Assembly: GCA_045126355.1 (NCBI GenBank)
Contig: JBGVOE010000054.1
Coordinates: 1-16,036 of the forward strand
Direction of reading: 5' to 3'
DNA: 16,036 bases
DNA from: CAZSIA01 sp045126355
GTDB taxonomy: Bacteria; Bacillota_I; Bacilli_A; Acholeplasmatales; Anaeroplasmataceae
The translations under genes and the position numbers were made by a program. Shown in pieces: positions 6,853-15,115 of the stretch (the stretch's first letter is position 1; every line of letters begins with the position of its first letter). Below the pieces are notes generated by a model. The model saw only the letters and a program-made list of their open reading frames with translations. It searched no databases and was not told where the DNA came from.

Positions 6853-7521
6853 ATGAAATATATTAGTATTGATGGTGTTTCTTTTTATTATGAAATTAAA
6901 AGAACAACTAAGAAGAAAATATACATAAGAGTTAAAGATGGTATAGTAAAAGTTTCTGCAACCAAAAACATCACTTTAAAAGAGGTTAAGGAACTTTTTG
7001 CAAAGCATATCGACTTTATTAAAGAACAACTTATCTTAACTAAAAAAGAAGATATTATTCATGTTAATGGTACTCCTTATAAACCTCGCTATTTTGTTGG
7101 TGATAAAAATAAGGTTATGATTATTGGCGATGAAATCCATCTTTATAGTAAGGATGATAGTTTAGAAAAGTATAAAAAAATATTATATGATTTCTACAAA
7201 AAAGAAGTAGAAAAAGAAGTAGAAAAACTAATTAGTGAAGCAAAGAAAGATTTTAGTGAAATAGCATTTCCTACTATCTCTGTGTGCTTTATGAAGAGTA
7301 TGTTTGGTAATTATCATAAAGTAAAACATCATGTGAAGTTATCATCAATACTTGCTAAATATGATTATAAGTATATTAAATTTATTTTGTATCATGAATT
7401 ATCTCATGTCGTTGAATTTAATCATACAAAAAAATTCTTTGCCTATTATGAAGCAAAATATCCTAACGCAATTAGTGTTAGAAAAGTATTTAAAAAAATA
7501 AAATATAACGATTGTCTTTAA
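6853..7521 (+). CDS. YgjP/DUF45-like zinc metallopeptidase, copy 2
   Basis: This 222-residue protein is a tandem paralogue of the preceding gene, matching it along its whole length: SIDG near the N-terminus, IIHVNGTPYKP (68-78), KYDYKYIKFILYHELSH (169-185) and the DCL end. The zinc motif HELSH (181-185) and third His (191) are kept. The RWGSC-like segment has changed to SMFGNY (149-154), so substrate handling may differ from copy 1. The central helix (about 110-135) is more Lys/Glu-rich. The ribosome binding site is poor (GATGGTG region upstream of ATG), which suggests translation by re-initiation after copy 1. It is probably the last gene of the ftsY operon, because greA has its own promoter shortly downstream. 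Confidence 0.82.
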   Translation: MKYISIDGVSFYYEIKRTTKKKIYIRVKDGIVKVSATKNITLKEVKELFAKHIDFIKEQLILTKKEDIIHVNGTPYKPRYFVGDKNKVMIIGDEIHLYSKDDSLEKYKKILYDFYKKEVEKEVEKLISEAKKDFSEIAFPTISVCFMKSMFGNYHKVKHHVKLSSILAKYDYKYIKFILYHELSHVVEFNHTKKFFAYYEAKYPNAISVRKVFKKIKYNDCL

Positions 7522-7538
7522 AATATCTTTATTTTAAA
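7517..7538 (+). terminator. Weak AT-only hairpin at operon end
   Basis: TTTAAAATA (7517-7525) pairs with TATTTTAAA (7530-7538) around TCTT, overlapping the stop codon of metallopeptidase copy 2. Only a poor T-run follows (AATTTTG), so termination would be partial. The right arm overlaps the greA -35 region. Confidence 0.35.
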
Positions 7539-7556
7539 ATAATTTTGTTGTATAAT
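7528..7556 (+). promoter_or_regulatory. greA promoter
   Basis: A perfect TATAAT at 7551-7556 lies 17 bases after a weak TTTATT (7528-7533). A start near 7563 leaves a short leader ending in the Shine-Dalgarno AGGAGG (7572-7577). Confidence 0.6.
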
Positions 7557-7586
7557 ATGTATTAGTCTTTTAGGAGGATAATGAAT

Positions 7587-8066
7587 ATGGCTGATAATAA
7601 AAAAGTATATCAATTAACTGAAGAAGGTAAAAAAGATTTAGAACTTCAATTAGATTATTTAAAAAATACTGCAAGAAAACAAAACATTATTGCAATTCAA
7701 GATGCAATGAGTCAAGGTGACTTAAGTGAAAATGCTGACTATAGTGCTGCAAGAGAAGAACAAAGTCGTATTGCTGCTGAAATTGCACGTATTGAAGATA
7801 TCTTACAACATTCAAAAATCATCTCAAACAAAGATGCAAGTGATGTTGTAGCCTTAGGTAAAAAAGTTAAGTTAATTATTAACGGAATGGAAAAAGAATA
7901 TAGTATTGTAAGTACGATTGAAACAGATCCTAAAAATGGTAAAGTTTCTAACGAATCACCATTAGGAGAAAATATCATGGGACACCGTCCTGGTGATGTT
8001 GTAAAATTCAGAACTGAATCAGATAGAGAAGTAGTTGTTGAAATTTTAGCTGTTTATGTAAGTTAA
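7587..8066 (+). CDS. greA: Transcription elongation factor GreA
   Basis: This 159-residue protein rescues backtracked RNA polymerase by stimulating cleavage of the transcript 3' end through the secondary channel. The N-terminal coiled coil (about 1-78) carries the tip motif SQGDLSENADYSAAREEQ (42-59) with the acidic residues Asp45 and Glu48 that position the catalytic metal. The C-terminal FKBP-like domain (about 85-159) contains SPLGENIMGHRPGDVV (124-139). ATG 7587 is nine bases after AGGAGG. The in-frame ATG at 7581 is only three bases from it and would add MN, so I prefer 7587. The gene is a single transcription unit with its own promoter and strong terminator. Standard length. Confidence 0.97.
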   Translation: MADNKKVYQLTEEGKKDLELQLDYLKNTARKQNIIAIQDAMSQGDLSENADYSAAREEQSRIAAEIARIEDILQHSKIISNKDASDVVALGKKVKLIINGMEKEYSIVSTIETDPKNGKVSNESPLGENIMGHRPGDVVKFRTESDREVVVEILAVYVS

Positions 8067-8068
8067 TT

Positions 8069-8093
8069 AGAAGCTTAAATAGCTTCTTTTTTT
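8069..8093 (+). terminator. greA terminator
   Basis: AGAAGCT (8069-8075) pairs with AGCTTCT (8081-8087) around TAAAT, and seven T follow (8087-8093). The stem starts two bases after the greA stop. Only 24 bases separate it from the ABC transporter start, so that operon must be read by incomplete termination or from a promoter within greA. Confidence 0.88.
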
Positions 8094-8117
8094 CATTTTT
8101 AAGGGAGTTGATTAAGA

Positions 8118-9878
8118 ATGTTAAAAATATTAAAATACGTAAAAAAATATTGGTATAGTGCACTTTTGGCTCCGATGTTAATGTTTTTAGAAGTATATAT
8201 GGATATGTTACTACCAAAACAAATGACCCAGATGGTTGACGTTGCAATTCCAAGTGGAAACATCGAAATGATTGTTAAAGTTGGACTTATGATGTTACTT
8301 TTTGCCTTCTTAGGACTTATTGGAGGGGTACTATCTGGTGTATTTACAAACTATACAGGGTATAAATTCGCTAATGATTTACGAAAAGATTTATTTAAAA
8401 AAATAATGAATTTAAGTGTTATTGATGCTGCAGAATTAGAGACTGGTTCTTTAATTACACGTGTTACAAATGATATTACTCAAATTCAACATTTCGTATC
8501 AATGGCACTAAGAATGTTTATTAGAGCGTTAAGTTTATTTGTATTAGGTATTATTTTTACTATTAATATTAATTCTATTTTCGCTATTGTTATTGCCATT
8601 CTATTACCAATTGAAATATTGATTATGATTTTATTTATGAAAAAAGTGTTCCCACACTTCGGTAAAATTCAAAAACAATTAGATGATGTAAATATTATTG
8701 TTCATGAAAATGTTGGTGGTGTAAGAGTTGTAAAAGCATTTAGTAGAGAAGAATATGAAGAAGCACGCTTTACTAGCGCTAATGAAACTTATGCCAATAC
8801 ATTACTTACAATTAATAAATATTCTGCTATTTTAATGCCGGTTTTAACACTTATTATTTATATAGCTCAAGAAGCAATTTATTATATTGGTGGAACTGGA
8901 ATTATTAATTTCTATAATCATTTAGAAACTGAACTTCATATTACAATAGGCCAAATATCTGCCGCTACAACATATATAACAATGATTTGTAATTCATTAA
9001 TTAACTTAGGAATGATCTTTACTAATATGGGTAGAGCAATGATATCTGTAGGCAGAGTTAATGAAATCTTAAATTATGAAGTTACGATTTTAGATGGAGA
9101 AAATGAAACTATATTAGATGAAGAAATAAAAGGTGTTATTGAATATAGTAATGTTTGTTTTTCATATCCTAAATCAAAATCAATGGTGTTAGATGATATT
9201 TCATTTAAAATTAAACAAGGTGAAACTATTGCTATAGTAGGTGCGACTGGTTGTGGTAAATCAACATTAGTTAATTTAATGATAAGAATGTATGATACTA
9301 CTAGTGGTAGTGTATTAATTGATGGAGTAGATGTTAAAGATTATAAGTTAGTTGAATTAAGAGATAAGATAAGTTTAGTACTACAAAAGAGTGAATTATT
9401 CAATGTTAGCATTAAAGAAAATATCTTATGGGGAAATCAAGATGCAACTATGGAAGAAGTAATCGAGGCTTCAAAAATTGCGCAAGCATATGACTTCATT
9501 ATGGAAAAACCTAGTGGATTTGATGAGATTGTAGAACAAAAAGGAGCTTCACTTTCTGGTGGACAAAAACAAAGATTATCAATTGCAAGAGCTATTATTA
9601 AAAAGCCTGAAATTATTATTTTTGATGATTCAACTAGTGCCCTTGATTTAGTAACTGAAGCTAAATTATATAATGCTTTAAACGATTATTTAAAAGATAC
9701 TACTAAGATAGTAGTAGCTCAAAGAATCGCAACCGCTAAAAATGCTGATAAAATTATTGTTTTAGATAATGCGAAGGTTGTTGCTTTTGATACACATGAA
9801 AATTTAATGAGAGATTGCTTAATTTATCAAGATATTTATAATTCTCAATTAAAGAGAGAAGGTGAAGATAATGAGTAG
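8118..9878 (+). CDS. ABC exporter half-transporter with degenerate ATP site (subunit 1)
   Basis: This 586-residue type IV ABC exporter half has a membrane domain with about six helices (15-310) and an ATPase domain (about 335-580). Walker A is GATGCGKST (375-383), the Q-loop Gln is at 423 and the signature LSGGQ (479-483) is canonical. The Walker B motif ends IIIFDD (499-504), with Asp504 in place of the catalytic Glu, and the switch His is Gln535 (AQRIAT instead of AHRLST). Both changes are the marks of the degenerate partner in heterodimeric multidrug-type exporters such as BmrC/BmrD or LmrC/LmrD. ATG follows AAGGGAG. The next gene starts eight bases before this stop. The substrate cannot be read from sequence; lipids, drugs or peptides are all possible. 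Confidence 0.93.
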   Translation: MLKILKYVKKYWYSALLAPMLMFLEVYMDMLLPKQMTQMVDVAIPSGNIEMIVKVGLMMLLFAFLGLIGGVLSGVFTNYTGYKFANDLRKDLFKKIMNLSVIDAAELETGSLITRVTNDITQIQHFVSMALRMFIRALSLFVLGIIFTININSIFAIVIAILLPIEILIMILFMKKVFPHFGKIQKQLDDVNIIVHENVGGVRVVKAFSREEYEEARFTSANETYANTLLTINKYSAILMPVLTLIIYIAQEAIYYIGGTGIINFYNHLETELHITIGQISAATTYITMICNSLINLGMIFTNMGRAMISVGRVNEILNYEVTILDGENETILDEEIKGVIEYSNVCFSYPKSKSMVLDDISFKIKQGETIAIVGATGCGKSTLVNLMIRMYDTTSGSVLIDGVDVKDYKLVELRDKISLVLQKSELFNVSIKENILWGNQDATMEEVIEASKIAQAYDFIMEKPSGFDEIVEQKGASLSGGQKQRLSIARAIIKKPEIIIFDDSTSALDLVTEAKLYNALNDYLKDTTKIVVAQRIATAKNADKIIVLDNAKVVAFDTHENLMRDCLIYQDIYNSQLKREGEDNE

Positions 9879-11760
9879 TAATCCAAATCAAGAAAAGCGA
9901 ATGCAACAACAATCATTTAATCGTGGTAGAATGCGTGGTCAATTTAGTGGTGTGAAAGAAAAGCCAAAGGATTTAAAAGCTAGTATTAAAAGATTAGCGG
10001 CCTATGTTGCTTTAAATAAGAAATTATTTATTATCTTACTTTCTGTAGTTTTAATAAATACATTTATAACTTTATATAGTAATGTCTTAGTTAAAGATGT
10101 AATTGCCTCACTAGGAACAATTGATGATAACTTTAATTTTATTACTAATCCTGATAAAGATTTATTTTTCTTATCTTTAGTTTTATTAGTTATCGCTCAT
10201 TTAATTCACTCAGTATTACAATATTTATCAAGCCTATTAAGTGCTCATTTATCTGTTAGAACAGTTAAAAAGTTAAGAAATGATTTATTTAATCGTATTG
10301 TATATTTACCAATTTCATATATTGATTCACATCCTCATGGAGATATAATGTCAAGAATGACAAATGACGTTGATAATGTATCTAATGCGATTTCATCAAC
10401 AATTACTTCACTTGTCTCAGGTGTTATTACTGTTTTAGGTTGTTTTGTTATAATGGTTATTTATTCTCCACTATTAACGCTTGTTTGTTTATCAGTATTA
10501 GTAATTACACTAGTATTTACAACTTTAATGAATAAATATGTTAGGCCATTATTTTCTAAACAACAAAAAACCTTAGGACAGTTAAACGCTCATACTGAAC
10601 AAATGGTTACAGGTTATAAAACAATTGTAGCTTATAATCATCAAGATGAAGCAATATTAGAATTTAATGAAAAATCTGATTTATTTGCTAAACAAGGAAT
10701 GCTTGCTCAAATTTGTGCTGGGTCTATGGGACCTTGTATGAACTTTATTAGTAACTTAAGTTATTTTATTGTTTGTATTTGTGGAGCACTGTTTATCGCT
10801 TTAAATATAGGTGGCCCAATTTATGACTTTAATGGACTTGATGTAGCTACAGTAATTATGTTTTTAACATTAACAAAACAATTTACTAGACCAATAAATC
10901 AAATAGCTCAACTTTATACAGGACTATTAAACGCACTAGCAGGAGCTGAACGTGTATTTAATATTTTAGATGAGGTTGTTGAAGACTTTAGTGGTAAAGT
11001 TAAAATTGATATGGAAAATATTGAAGGTAAGATTGATTTTTCTCATGTTAAGTTTGGCTACGTTGAAGAAAAGACAGTTTTAAGTGACTTTAGTGTAAGT
11101 GTTAGAAGTGGTCATAAGATTGCTTTAGTAGGAGCTACTGGTAGTGGAAAAACTACTATAGTTAATTTACTTTTAAGATTTTATGATATTAATAGTGGTA
11201 GTATCAAAATCGATGGTGTAGATATTTTTGATATATCAAAAGAAGATTTACGTAATTTAATTTCAATTGTTCTGCAAGATCCAGTTTTATTTAAAGATAC
11301 TATTGAAAACAACGTTAGATACGGTAAGTTAGACGCAACAGACGAAGAAATTGATGCGGCATTAGAGTTTGCAAATTGTTATTCATTTATTAATAAATTA
11401 CCTTTAGGAAAACAAACATTATTAACAGAAGGTGCGACAAATATAAGTTTAGGGCAACGACAATTAATTACAATCGCTAGAGCTGTTTTAGCTAATCCGA
11501 AAATTTTAATTTTAGATGAAGCCACAAGTAGTGTAGATACTAGAACTGAAAAAAATATTCAAGATGCGATGGTAAGATTGATGAAGGATAGAACATCTAT
11601 TATTATTGCGCACAGATTATCTACGATAAAAGATGCTGATTTAATTGTTGTATTAGATAAGGGTATAGTGATTGAAATGGGTAATCATAATGAACTTATC
11701 AGTAAAAAAGGACAATACTATAATCTATATCAAACACAATTTAAAGGAATTGAAACATAA
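9871..11760 (+). CDS. ABC exporter half-transporter with catalytic Walker motifs (subunit 2)
   Basis: This 629-residue half-transporter pairs with the preceding gene. I chose ATG 9871, after AGAAGGTG, over the GTG at 9862. A hydrophilic Gln/Arg-rich extension (about 1-37, MQQQSFNRGRMRGQF) precedes six predicted helices (about 50-345). The ATPase has Walker A GATGSGKTT (421-429), Gln469, Walker B ILILDE (545-550) with the catalytic Glu, and His581. Its signature is ISLGQ (525-529) instead of LSGGQ. Together with subunit 1, one composite site is fully canonical (these Walker motifs with the partner's LSGGQ) and the other is degenerate on both sides, as expected for an obligate heterodimer. The eight-base overlap favours equal synthesis. 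No substrate clue in the neighbours. Confidence 0.94.
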   Translation: MSSNPNQEKRMQQQSFNRGRMRGQFSGVKEKPKDLKASIKRLAAYVALNKKLFIILLSVVLINTFITLYSNVLVKDVIASLGTIDDNFNFITNPDKDLFFLSLVLLVIAHLIHSVLQYLSSLLSAHLSVRTVKKLRNDLFNRIVYLPISYIDSHPHGDIMSRMTNDVDNVSNAISSTITSLVSGVITVLGCFVIMVIYSPLLTLVCLSVLVITLVFTTLMNKYVRPLFSKQQKTLGQLNAHTEQMVTGYKTIVAYNHQDEAILEFNEKSDLFAKQGMLAQICAGSMGPCMNFISNLSYFIVCICGALFIALNIGGPIYDFNGLDVATVIMFLTLTKQFTRPINQIAQLYTGLLNALAGAERVFNILDEVVEDFSGKVKIDMENIEGKIDFSHVKFGYVEEKTVLSDFSVSVRSGHKIALVGATGSGKTTIVNLLLRFYDINSGSIKIDGVDIFDISKEDLRNLISIVLQDPVLFKDTIENNVRYGKLDATDEEIDAALEFANCYSFINKLPLGKQTLLTEGATNISLGQRQLITIARAVLANPKILILDEATSSVDTRTEKNIQDAMVRLMKDRTSIIIAHRLSTIKDADLIVVLDKGIVIEMGNHNELISKKGQYYNLYQTQFKGIET

Positions 11761-11787
11761 AAAATCTTTTCATACATAAGATTTTTT
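11759..11787 (+). terminator. Terminator of the ABC exporter operon
   Basis: AAAATCTT (11761-11768) pairs with AAGATTTT (11778-11785), and two further A-T pairs extend the stem. Six T lie at 11782-11787. The hairpin begins at the stop codon of subunit 2. The promoter of the next gene overlaps its right side. Confidence 0.75.
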
Positions 11788-11795
11788 GGTAAAAT
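11767..11795 (+). promoter_or_regulatory. Promoter of the 11819 membrane protein gene
   Basis: TTTTCA (11767-11772), 17 bases, then TAAAAT (11790-11795) with an extended -10 TG at 11787-11788. It overlaps the preceding terminator. The predicted start near 11802 gives a leader of under 20 bases carrying AAGGAGA (11804-11810). Confidence 0.5.
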
Positions 11796-11818
11796 AAAAG
11801 AAAAAGGAGATTTTAATA

Positions 11819-12325
11819 ATGGCAAAGAAAAAATTAAATAAAGATTTATTATTTGTTGTAACAGTAGCAGCTATGGCTTTAGGATTAATGGCATTTGTAG
11901 CAATGTTCTTCCCAGCTGTTAAAATGACTGTTGAAGGTATTTTTGGAACATATGAATCAGAAGTTTCAGGAGTTTTAGCAGTATTTGGTGGTAAAATTAC
12001 AGAAGGAAATGATAAATTCCAACTTACAGTAGCTGAATATGGTTTTAATACATTAGCATTCATTGGTTATTTATTACCACTTTTATCAATTCCACTAGCT
12101 TACTTAGCATTTAAAGACAAAAAGAACTTATTCAGTTTTGTAGCAATTGGCTTAACTTTAGTAGGTGCAATCTTAATTTTCTTAGAACCTTCATTATTCG
12201 CAAGTGTTAATGAAATCAATGAAAATATCGTATGCAGCGCTTTAGTAGGACCAGTTTTAGGTGGAATATTCGCTATTTTAGCTGGCTTAGCTAATGGTGC
12301 AGTAGTTTATTTAAAAAAACAATAA
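11819..12325 (+). CDS. Small alanine/leucine-rich membrane protein, unknown
   Basis: This 168-residue protein has a basic N-terminus (MAKKKLNKD) and four hydrophobic segments at about 10-33, 76-97, 103-122 and 139-165. A polar external-type loop (about 38-72, with several Gly and acidic residues) lies between the first and second, and the protein ends in LKKQ. I recognise no family. The topology and the Gly-Ala-rich helices resemble small uncharacterised membrane proteins common in gut Firmicutes, but that is only a resemblance. AAGGAGA eight bases before ATG, its own promoter and a strong terminator make it a monocistronic, probably well-expressed gene. It sits between the exporter and rlmN without operon links. 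Real coding is likely; function unknown. Confidence 0.8.
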   Translation: MAKKKLNKDLLFVVTVAAMALGLMAFVAMFFPAVKMTVEGIFGTYESEVSGVLAVFGGKITEGNDKFQLTVAEYGFNTLAFIGYLLPLLSIPLAYLAFKDKKNLFSFVAIGLTLVGAILIFLEPSLFASVNEINENIVCSALVGPVLGGIFAILAGLANGAVVYLKKQ

Positions 12326-12333
12326 AAAATTAG

Positions 12334-12361
12334 ATGACTTCAGTTAATGAAGTCATTTTTT
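12334..12361 (+). terminator. Terminator of the 11819 membrane protein gene
   Basis: ATGACTTC (12334-12341) pairs perfectly with GAAGTCAT (12349-12356) around AGTTAAT, and T follows at 12356-12361. It lies eight bases after the stop codon. Confidence 0.92.
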
Positions 12362-12363
12362 CT

Positions 12364-12392
12364 TTTTAATTTTAATATTTATATGATAAAAT
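12364..12392 (+). promoter_or_regulatory. rlmN operon promoter (extended -10)
   Basis: TAAAAT at 12387-12392 is preceded by TGA (extended -10), with TTTTAA at 12364-12369 as a weak -35 at 17 bases. The leader is short and carries AAAGGTGAG (12397-12405) before ATG. It probably drives rlmN, the PASTA gene, rsgA and rpe, since no terminator is seen until after the spoVM-like gene. Confidence 0.55.
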
Positions 12393-12410
12393 ATTAAAGG
12401 TGAGAAAAAT

Positions 12411-13442
12411 ATGCAAAGTATCTATAATTTATCGTTAGCTGATTTAAAAGAATACTTTATTAATAAAGGTGAAAAACCATATCGATCAATTCAAATTTTT
12501 GAATGGTTATACCGTTTTAAAGTTCGTTCTTTTGACGAAATGACTAACCAAAAGAAAAGTATAATTGAATTATTAAAGTTAGATTTTAATTTAGATTTAT
12601 TAGAATTAGTTGAAAGACAAATATCTTCTGATAAGACTGAAAAGTTTTTATTTAGATTAGAAGATGGAAGTTTAATTGAAACAGTTTTAATGAATCATGT
12701 TTATGGAAATTCATTATGTGTTACAACACAAGTTGGATGTAATATGAATTGCGCTTTTTGTGCGAGTGGAATGCATAAAAAACAAAGAAATCTATCAACA
12801 GCGGAAATCATATTACAAGTGATGAGTGTAAGCGAAATAATTGGCAAAAGAATTTCTCACATCGTTATTATGGGAATTGGAGAACCTTTTGATAATTACG
12901 ATAATGTTATTAAATTTATGAAGATAGCTAATGAGCCTAAAGGCTTAGAAATTGGTGCTAGACATATTAGTGTATCTACTTGTGGATTAGTTCCTAAGAT
13001 TTATGATTTTGCAAAAGAAGAAATGCAATCAAATCTAGCAATAAGTCTTCATGCACCAACAAATGAAGTTAGAAATCAAATTATGCCAATTAATAAAGCA
13101 TATCCACTTGAAGTTTTAATCCCCGCGATTAAAGATTATATTAATGCTACTAATCGTCGTGTGACATTAGAATATATCTTATTAAGAGATTTAAACGATA
13201 CAAAAGAATGTGCGAATAAATTAGCTGATTTAATTTTTGGAATGAATGTTTATGTTAACTTAATTCCATATAATGAAGTTAGGGAAAAACCATTTAAACG
13301 TTCTTTACCTAGCGCGATGAAAGAGTTCTTTGATACCTTAAAAAAACGTGGTATTAATGTAACACTACGTCAAGAACAAGGTCATGATATCGATGCTGCT
13401 TGTGGGCAATTAAGAAGTAAAAAAATGAATAAGGACGCTTAA
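12411..13442 (+). CDS. rlmN: Radical SAM methyltransferase RlmN (23S rRNA A2503, tRNA A37)
   Basis: This 343-residue enzyme methylates C2 of adenosine 2503 in 23S rRNA and of A37 in some tRNAs, using a radical SAM mechanism with a methylated cysteine. The radical SAM cluster motif is CNMNCAFC (Cys110, 114, 117), followed by Cys118. The SAM-binding GIGEPFDN lies at 155-162, HISVSTCGL at 185-193 and SLHAP at 212-216. RQEQGHDIDAACGQLR near the end holds the methyl-carrying Cys331. Cfr is less likely given the housekeeping context and the CGQL end. The N-terminal accessory domain (about 1-95) is complete. It precedes the PASTA gene by 29 bases. In Bacillus rlmN (yloN) also lies just upstream of prpC-prkC, which supports orthology of the whole locus. 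Confidence 0.96.
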   Translation: MQSIYNLSLADLKEYFINKGEKPYRSIQIFEWLYRFKVRSFDEMTNQKKSIIELLKLDFNLDLLELVERQISSDKTEKFLFRLEDGSLIETVLMNHVYGNSLCVTTQVGCNMNCAFCASGMHKKQRNLSTAEIILQVMSVSEIIGKRISHIVIMGIGEPFDNYDNVIKFMKIANEPKGLEIGARHISVSTCGLVPKIYDFAKEEMQSNLAISLHAPTNEVRNQIMPINKAYPLEVLIPAIKDYINATNRRVTLEYILLRDLNDTKECANKLADLIFGMNVYVNLIPYNEVREKPFKRSLPSAMKEFFDTLKKRGINVTLRQEQGHDIDAACGQLRSKKMNKDA

Positions 13443-13471
13443 TTTAGTAAATACTAATATGGGTGTTTATT

Positions 13472-14164
13472 ATGCGTCTAATTATTAGTATTTTGTTATA
13501 TAATTTATTGCTGTGGGCTGTTTTATTTTATGTTATCTTTTTTTCTAATACTGATATCAAAATGAATTACTTAAAAGATGTGAGTGGCTTGAGTGAAGAA
13601 GAGGGAATTTTATTACTTTCTGATTACGAGGTTGCTGTTGAATATATAGAAAGTGATAAGGAAAAATCAACAATTCTTTATTCAAAACCTAATCAAGGTG
13701 AATTAGTATATGAAAATCAGATGATAACTTTATATGTGTCTAAAGGTTATTATTTAGATAGATATAAAAACTTAGAAAATCTAATTTATGATGATATGAA
13801 AGATTATTTAGCAAAATTAATTAATGATTATCAAGTAGAAATTGTTATCACTTATAAAAAGGACAATCATTTGTTAGATGGTCTAATATATAATCAAATT
13901 ACTAAAGATGAATTTATTGAAGAAAAAGATGTATTAGAATTAGTTGTTATTTCTAATCCTAAGACTGTTAAAATACCTGATTTTACAGGATGGCATTACA
14001 AAGATTTAATTAAGTATTCGATTGATAATAATATTAATTTTATTTTTGAATACGTTATATTATTATATCCAGCCAACTACGCAGTAGGTCAAAGTGTTGA
14101 GGCAGGAAGTATGGTTTTAAAAAATAGTAATCCAATTACTATATATTTAGCAAAGGAGAATTAG
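13472..14164 (+). CDS. Membrane-anchored triple-PASTA protein without kinase domain
   Basis: This 230-residue protein has one N-terminal membrane helix (about 3-25) and then three PASTA-like repeats outside the cell. Repeat 1 (about 31-91) ends YSKPNQGELVYENQMITLYVSKG, repeat 2 (about 95-161) is more divergent and lacks the Pro-x-x-Gly turn, and repeat 3 (about 164-227) starts KIPDFTGWHYKDLI. PASTA modules bind muropeptides or lipid II. I chose ATG 13472 over the upstream GTG 13463, which overlaps the GGGTG ribosome binding site. The place between rlmN and rsgA is where Bacillus carries prpC-prkC, phosphatase and PASTA kinase. Here neither a kinase nor a phosphatase is present. It could be a PrkC remnant that kept only the sensor, or a separate cell-wall protein. 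PASTA calls are by pattern. Confidence 0.8.
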   Translation: MRLIISILLYNLLLWAVLFYVIFFSNTDIKMNYLKDVSGLSEEEGILLLSDYEVAVEYIESDKEKSTILYSKPNQGELVYENQMITLYVSKGYYLDRYKNLENLIYDDMKDYLAKLINDYQVEIVITYKKDNHLLDGLIYNQITKDEFIEEKDVLELVVISNPKTVKIPDFTGWHYKDLIKYSIDNNINFIFEYVILLYPANYAVGQSVEAGSMVLKNSNPITIYLAKEN

Positions 14165-14167
14165 TTG

Positions 14168-15103
14168 ATGAGTTTAGGAAGAGTTATTAAAGGAGTAGGC
14201 GGAATTTATACTGTGTTAGATTTAGACACAAAAGAATATGTTACTTTAGGATTAAGAGGGAAACTACGCTATATGGTAGTAGATAAAAATTCAACTTTTA
14301 ATAAACAAATAACTCATAAAACTAAATTAGAAACTAAGACGATAAAAATATCACCAAAAGTTGGAGATTATGTTTTATATAGTGATAATATTATTACCGA
14401 AATAAAACCAAGAATTAATGATTTAATCAGACCAAGTATCGCAAATGTGGATCAAGTTTTATTACTATTTGCGGCTAAAAAACCTGATTTCCAGTTGAAT
14501 TTATTAGATCAATTTTTAGTACTAATGGAAGAAGAGAATGTTAAAGCTAAAATCATTATAACTAAGATTGATTTGCTTACTGAAGAAGAATTGATTAATA
14601 TGAAAGAAGTGCTTTCTTATTATGAAAAGATAGGATATGAAGTATTCTTTGTTAATAGTAAAACTAAAGAAGGCTTTGAATCAATCTTACCTATTTTTAA
14701 AGATAAAATAAGTGTTTTATCTGGACAAACTGGTGCAGGGAAAAGTACTTTTATCAATTCTTTAATTCCTGGGTTTAATCTTCAAACGCAAGAAATATCA
14801 GAAGCTTTAGGGCGTGGTAAACACACAACTACAGCTACCGAATTATATGAATTTGAAGGTGGATTTATTGGAGATACTCCTGGATTTTCTAAATTAGATT
14901 TTTCAATTATGGAGGCAACACAAATTAAAGATTACTTCATTGAATTTAGTAAGTTTGAATGTAAATTTAGAGGATGCCTACATGATAAAGAACCAGGGTG
15001 CGCTATTAAAGAAGCAGTTTCAAGCGGACAAGTTTTAAAAGATAGATATGATAATTATCTAAAGTTTTTAAATACAATTAGACAAACAATAAAAAAATAT
15101 TAG
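14168..15103 (+). CDS. rsgA: Ribosome small subunit GTPase RsgA
   Basis: This 311-residue circularly permuted GTPase acts in late 30S maturation. The N-terminal OB fold (about 1-75) is followed by the permuted G domain: G4 TKID (132-135), then G1 GQTGAGKST (186-194), the switch GRGKHTTT (215-222) and G3 DTPGF (236-240). The C-terminal zinc site uses Cys265, Cys270, His272 and Cys278 in FECKFRGCLHDKEPGC. ATG 14168 lies nine bases after AAAGGAG (14152-14158), which is inside the end of the PASTA gene. The TTG directly after the PASTA stop would add one Met-equivalent codon and is less likely. Its TAG overlaps the rpe ribosome binding site. In Bacillus it is a target of PrkC, whose kinase is missing from this locus. 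Confidence 0.97.
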   Translation: MSLGRVIKGVGGIYTVLDLDTKEYVTLGLRGKLRYMVVDKNSTFNKQITHKTKLETKTIKISPKVGDYVLYSDNIITEIKPRINDLIRPSIANVDQVLLLFAAKKPDFQLNLLDQFLVLMEEENVKAKIIITKIDLLTEEELINMKEVLSYYEKIGYEVFFVNSKTKEGFESILPIFKDKISVLSGQTGAGKSTFINSLIPGFNLQTQEISEALGRGKHTTTATELYEFEGGFIGDTPGFSKLDFSIMEATQIKDYFIEFSKFECKFRGCLHDKEPGCAIKEAVSSGQVLKDRYDNYLKFLNTIRQTIKKY

Positions 15104-15115
15104 GAGGAAATATAT

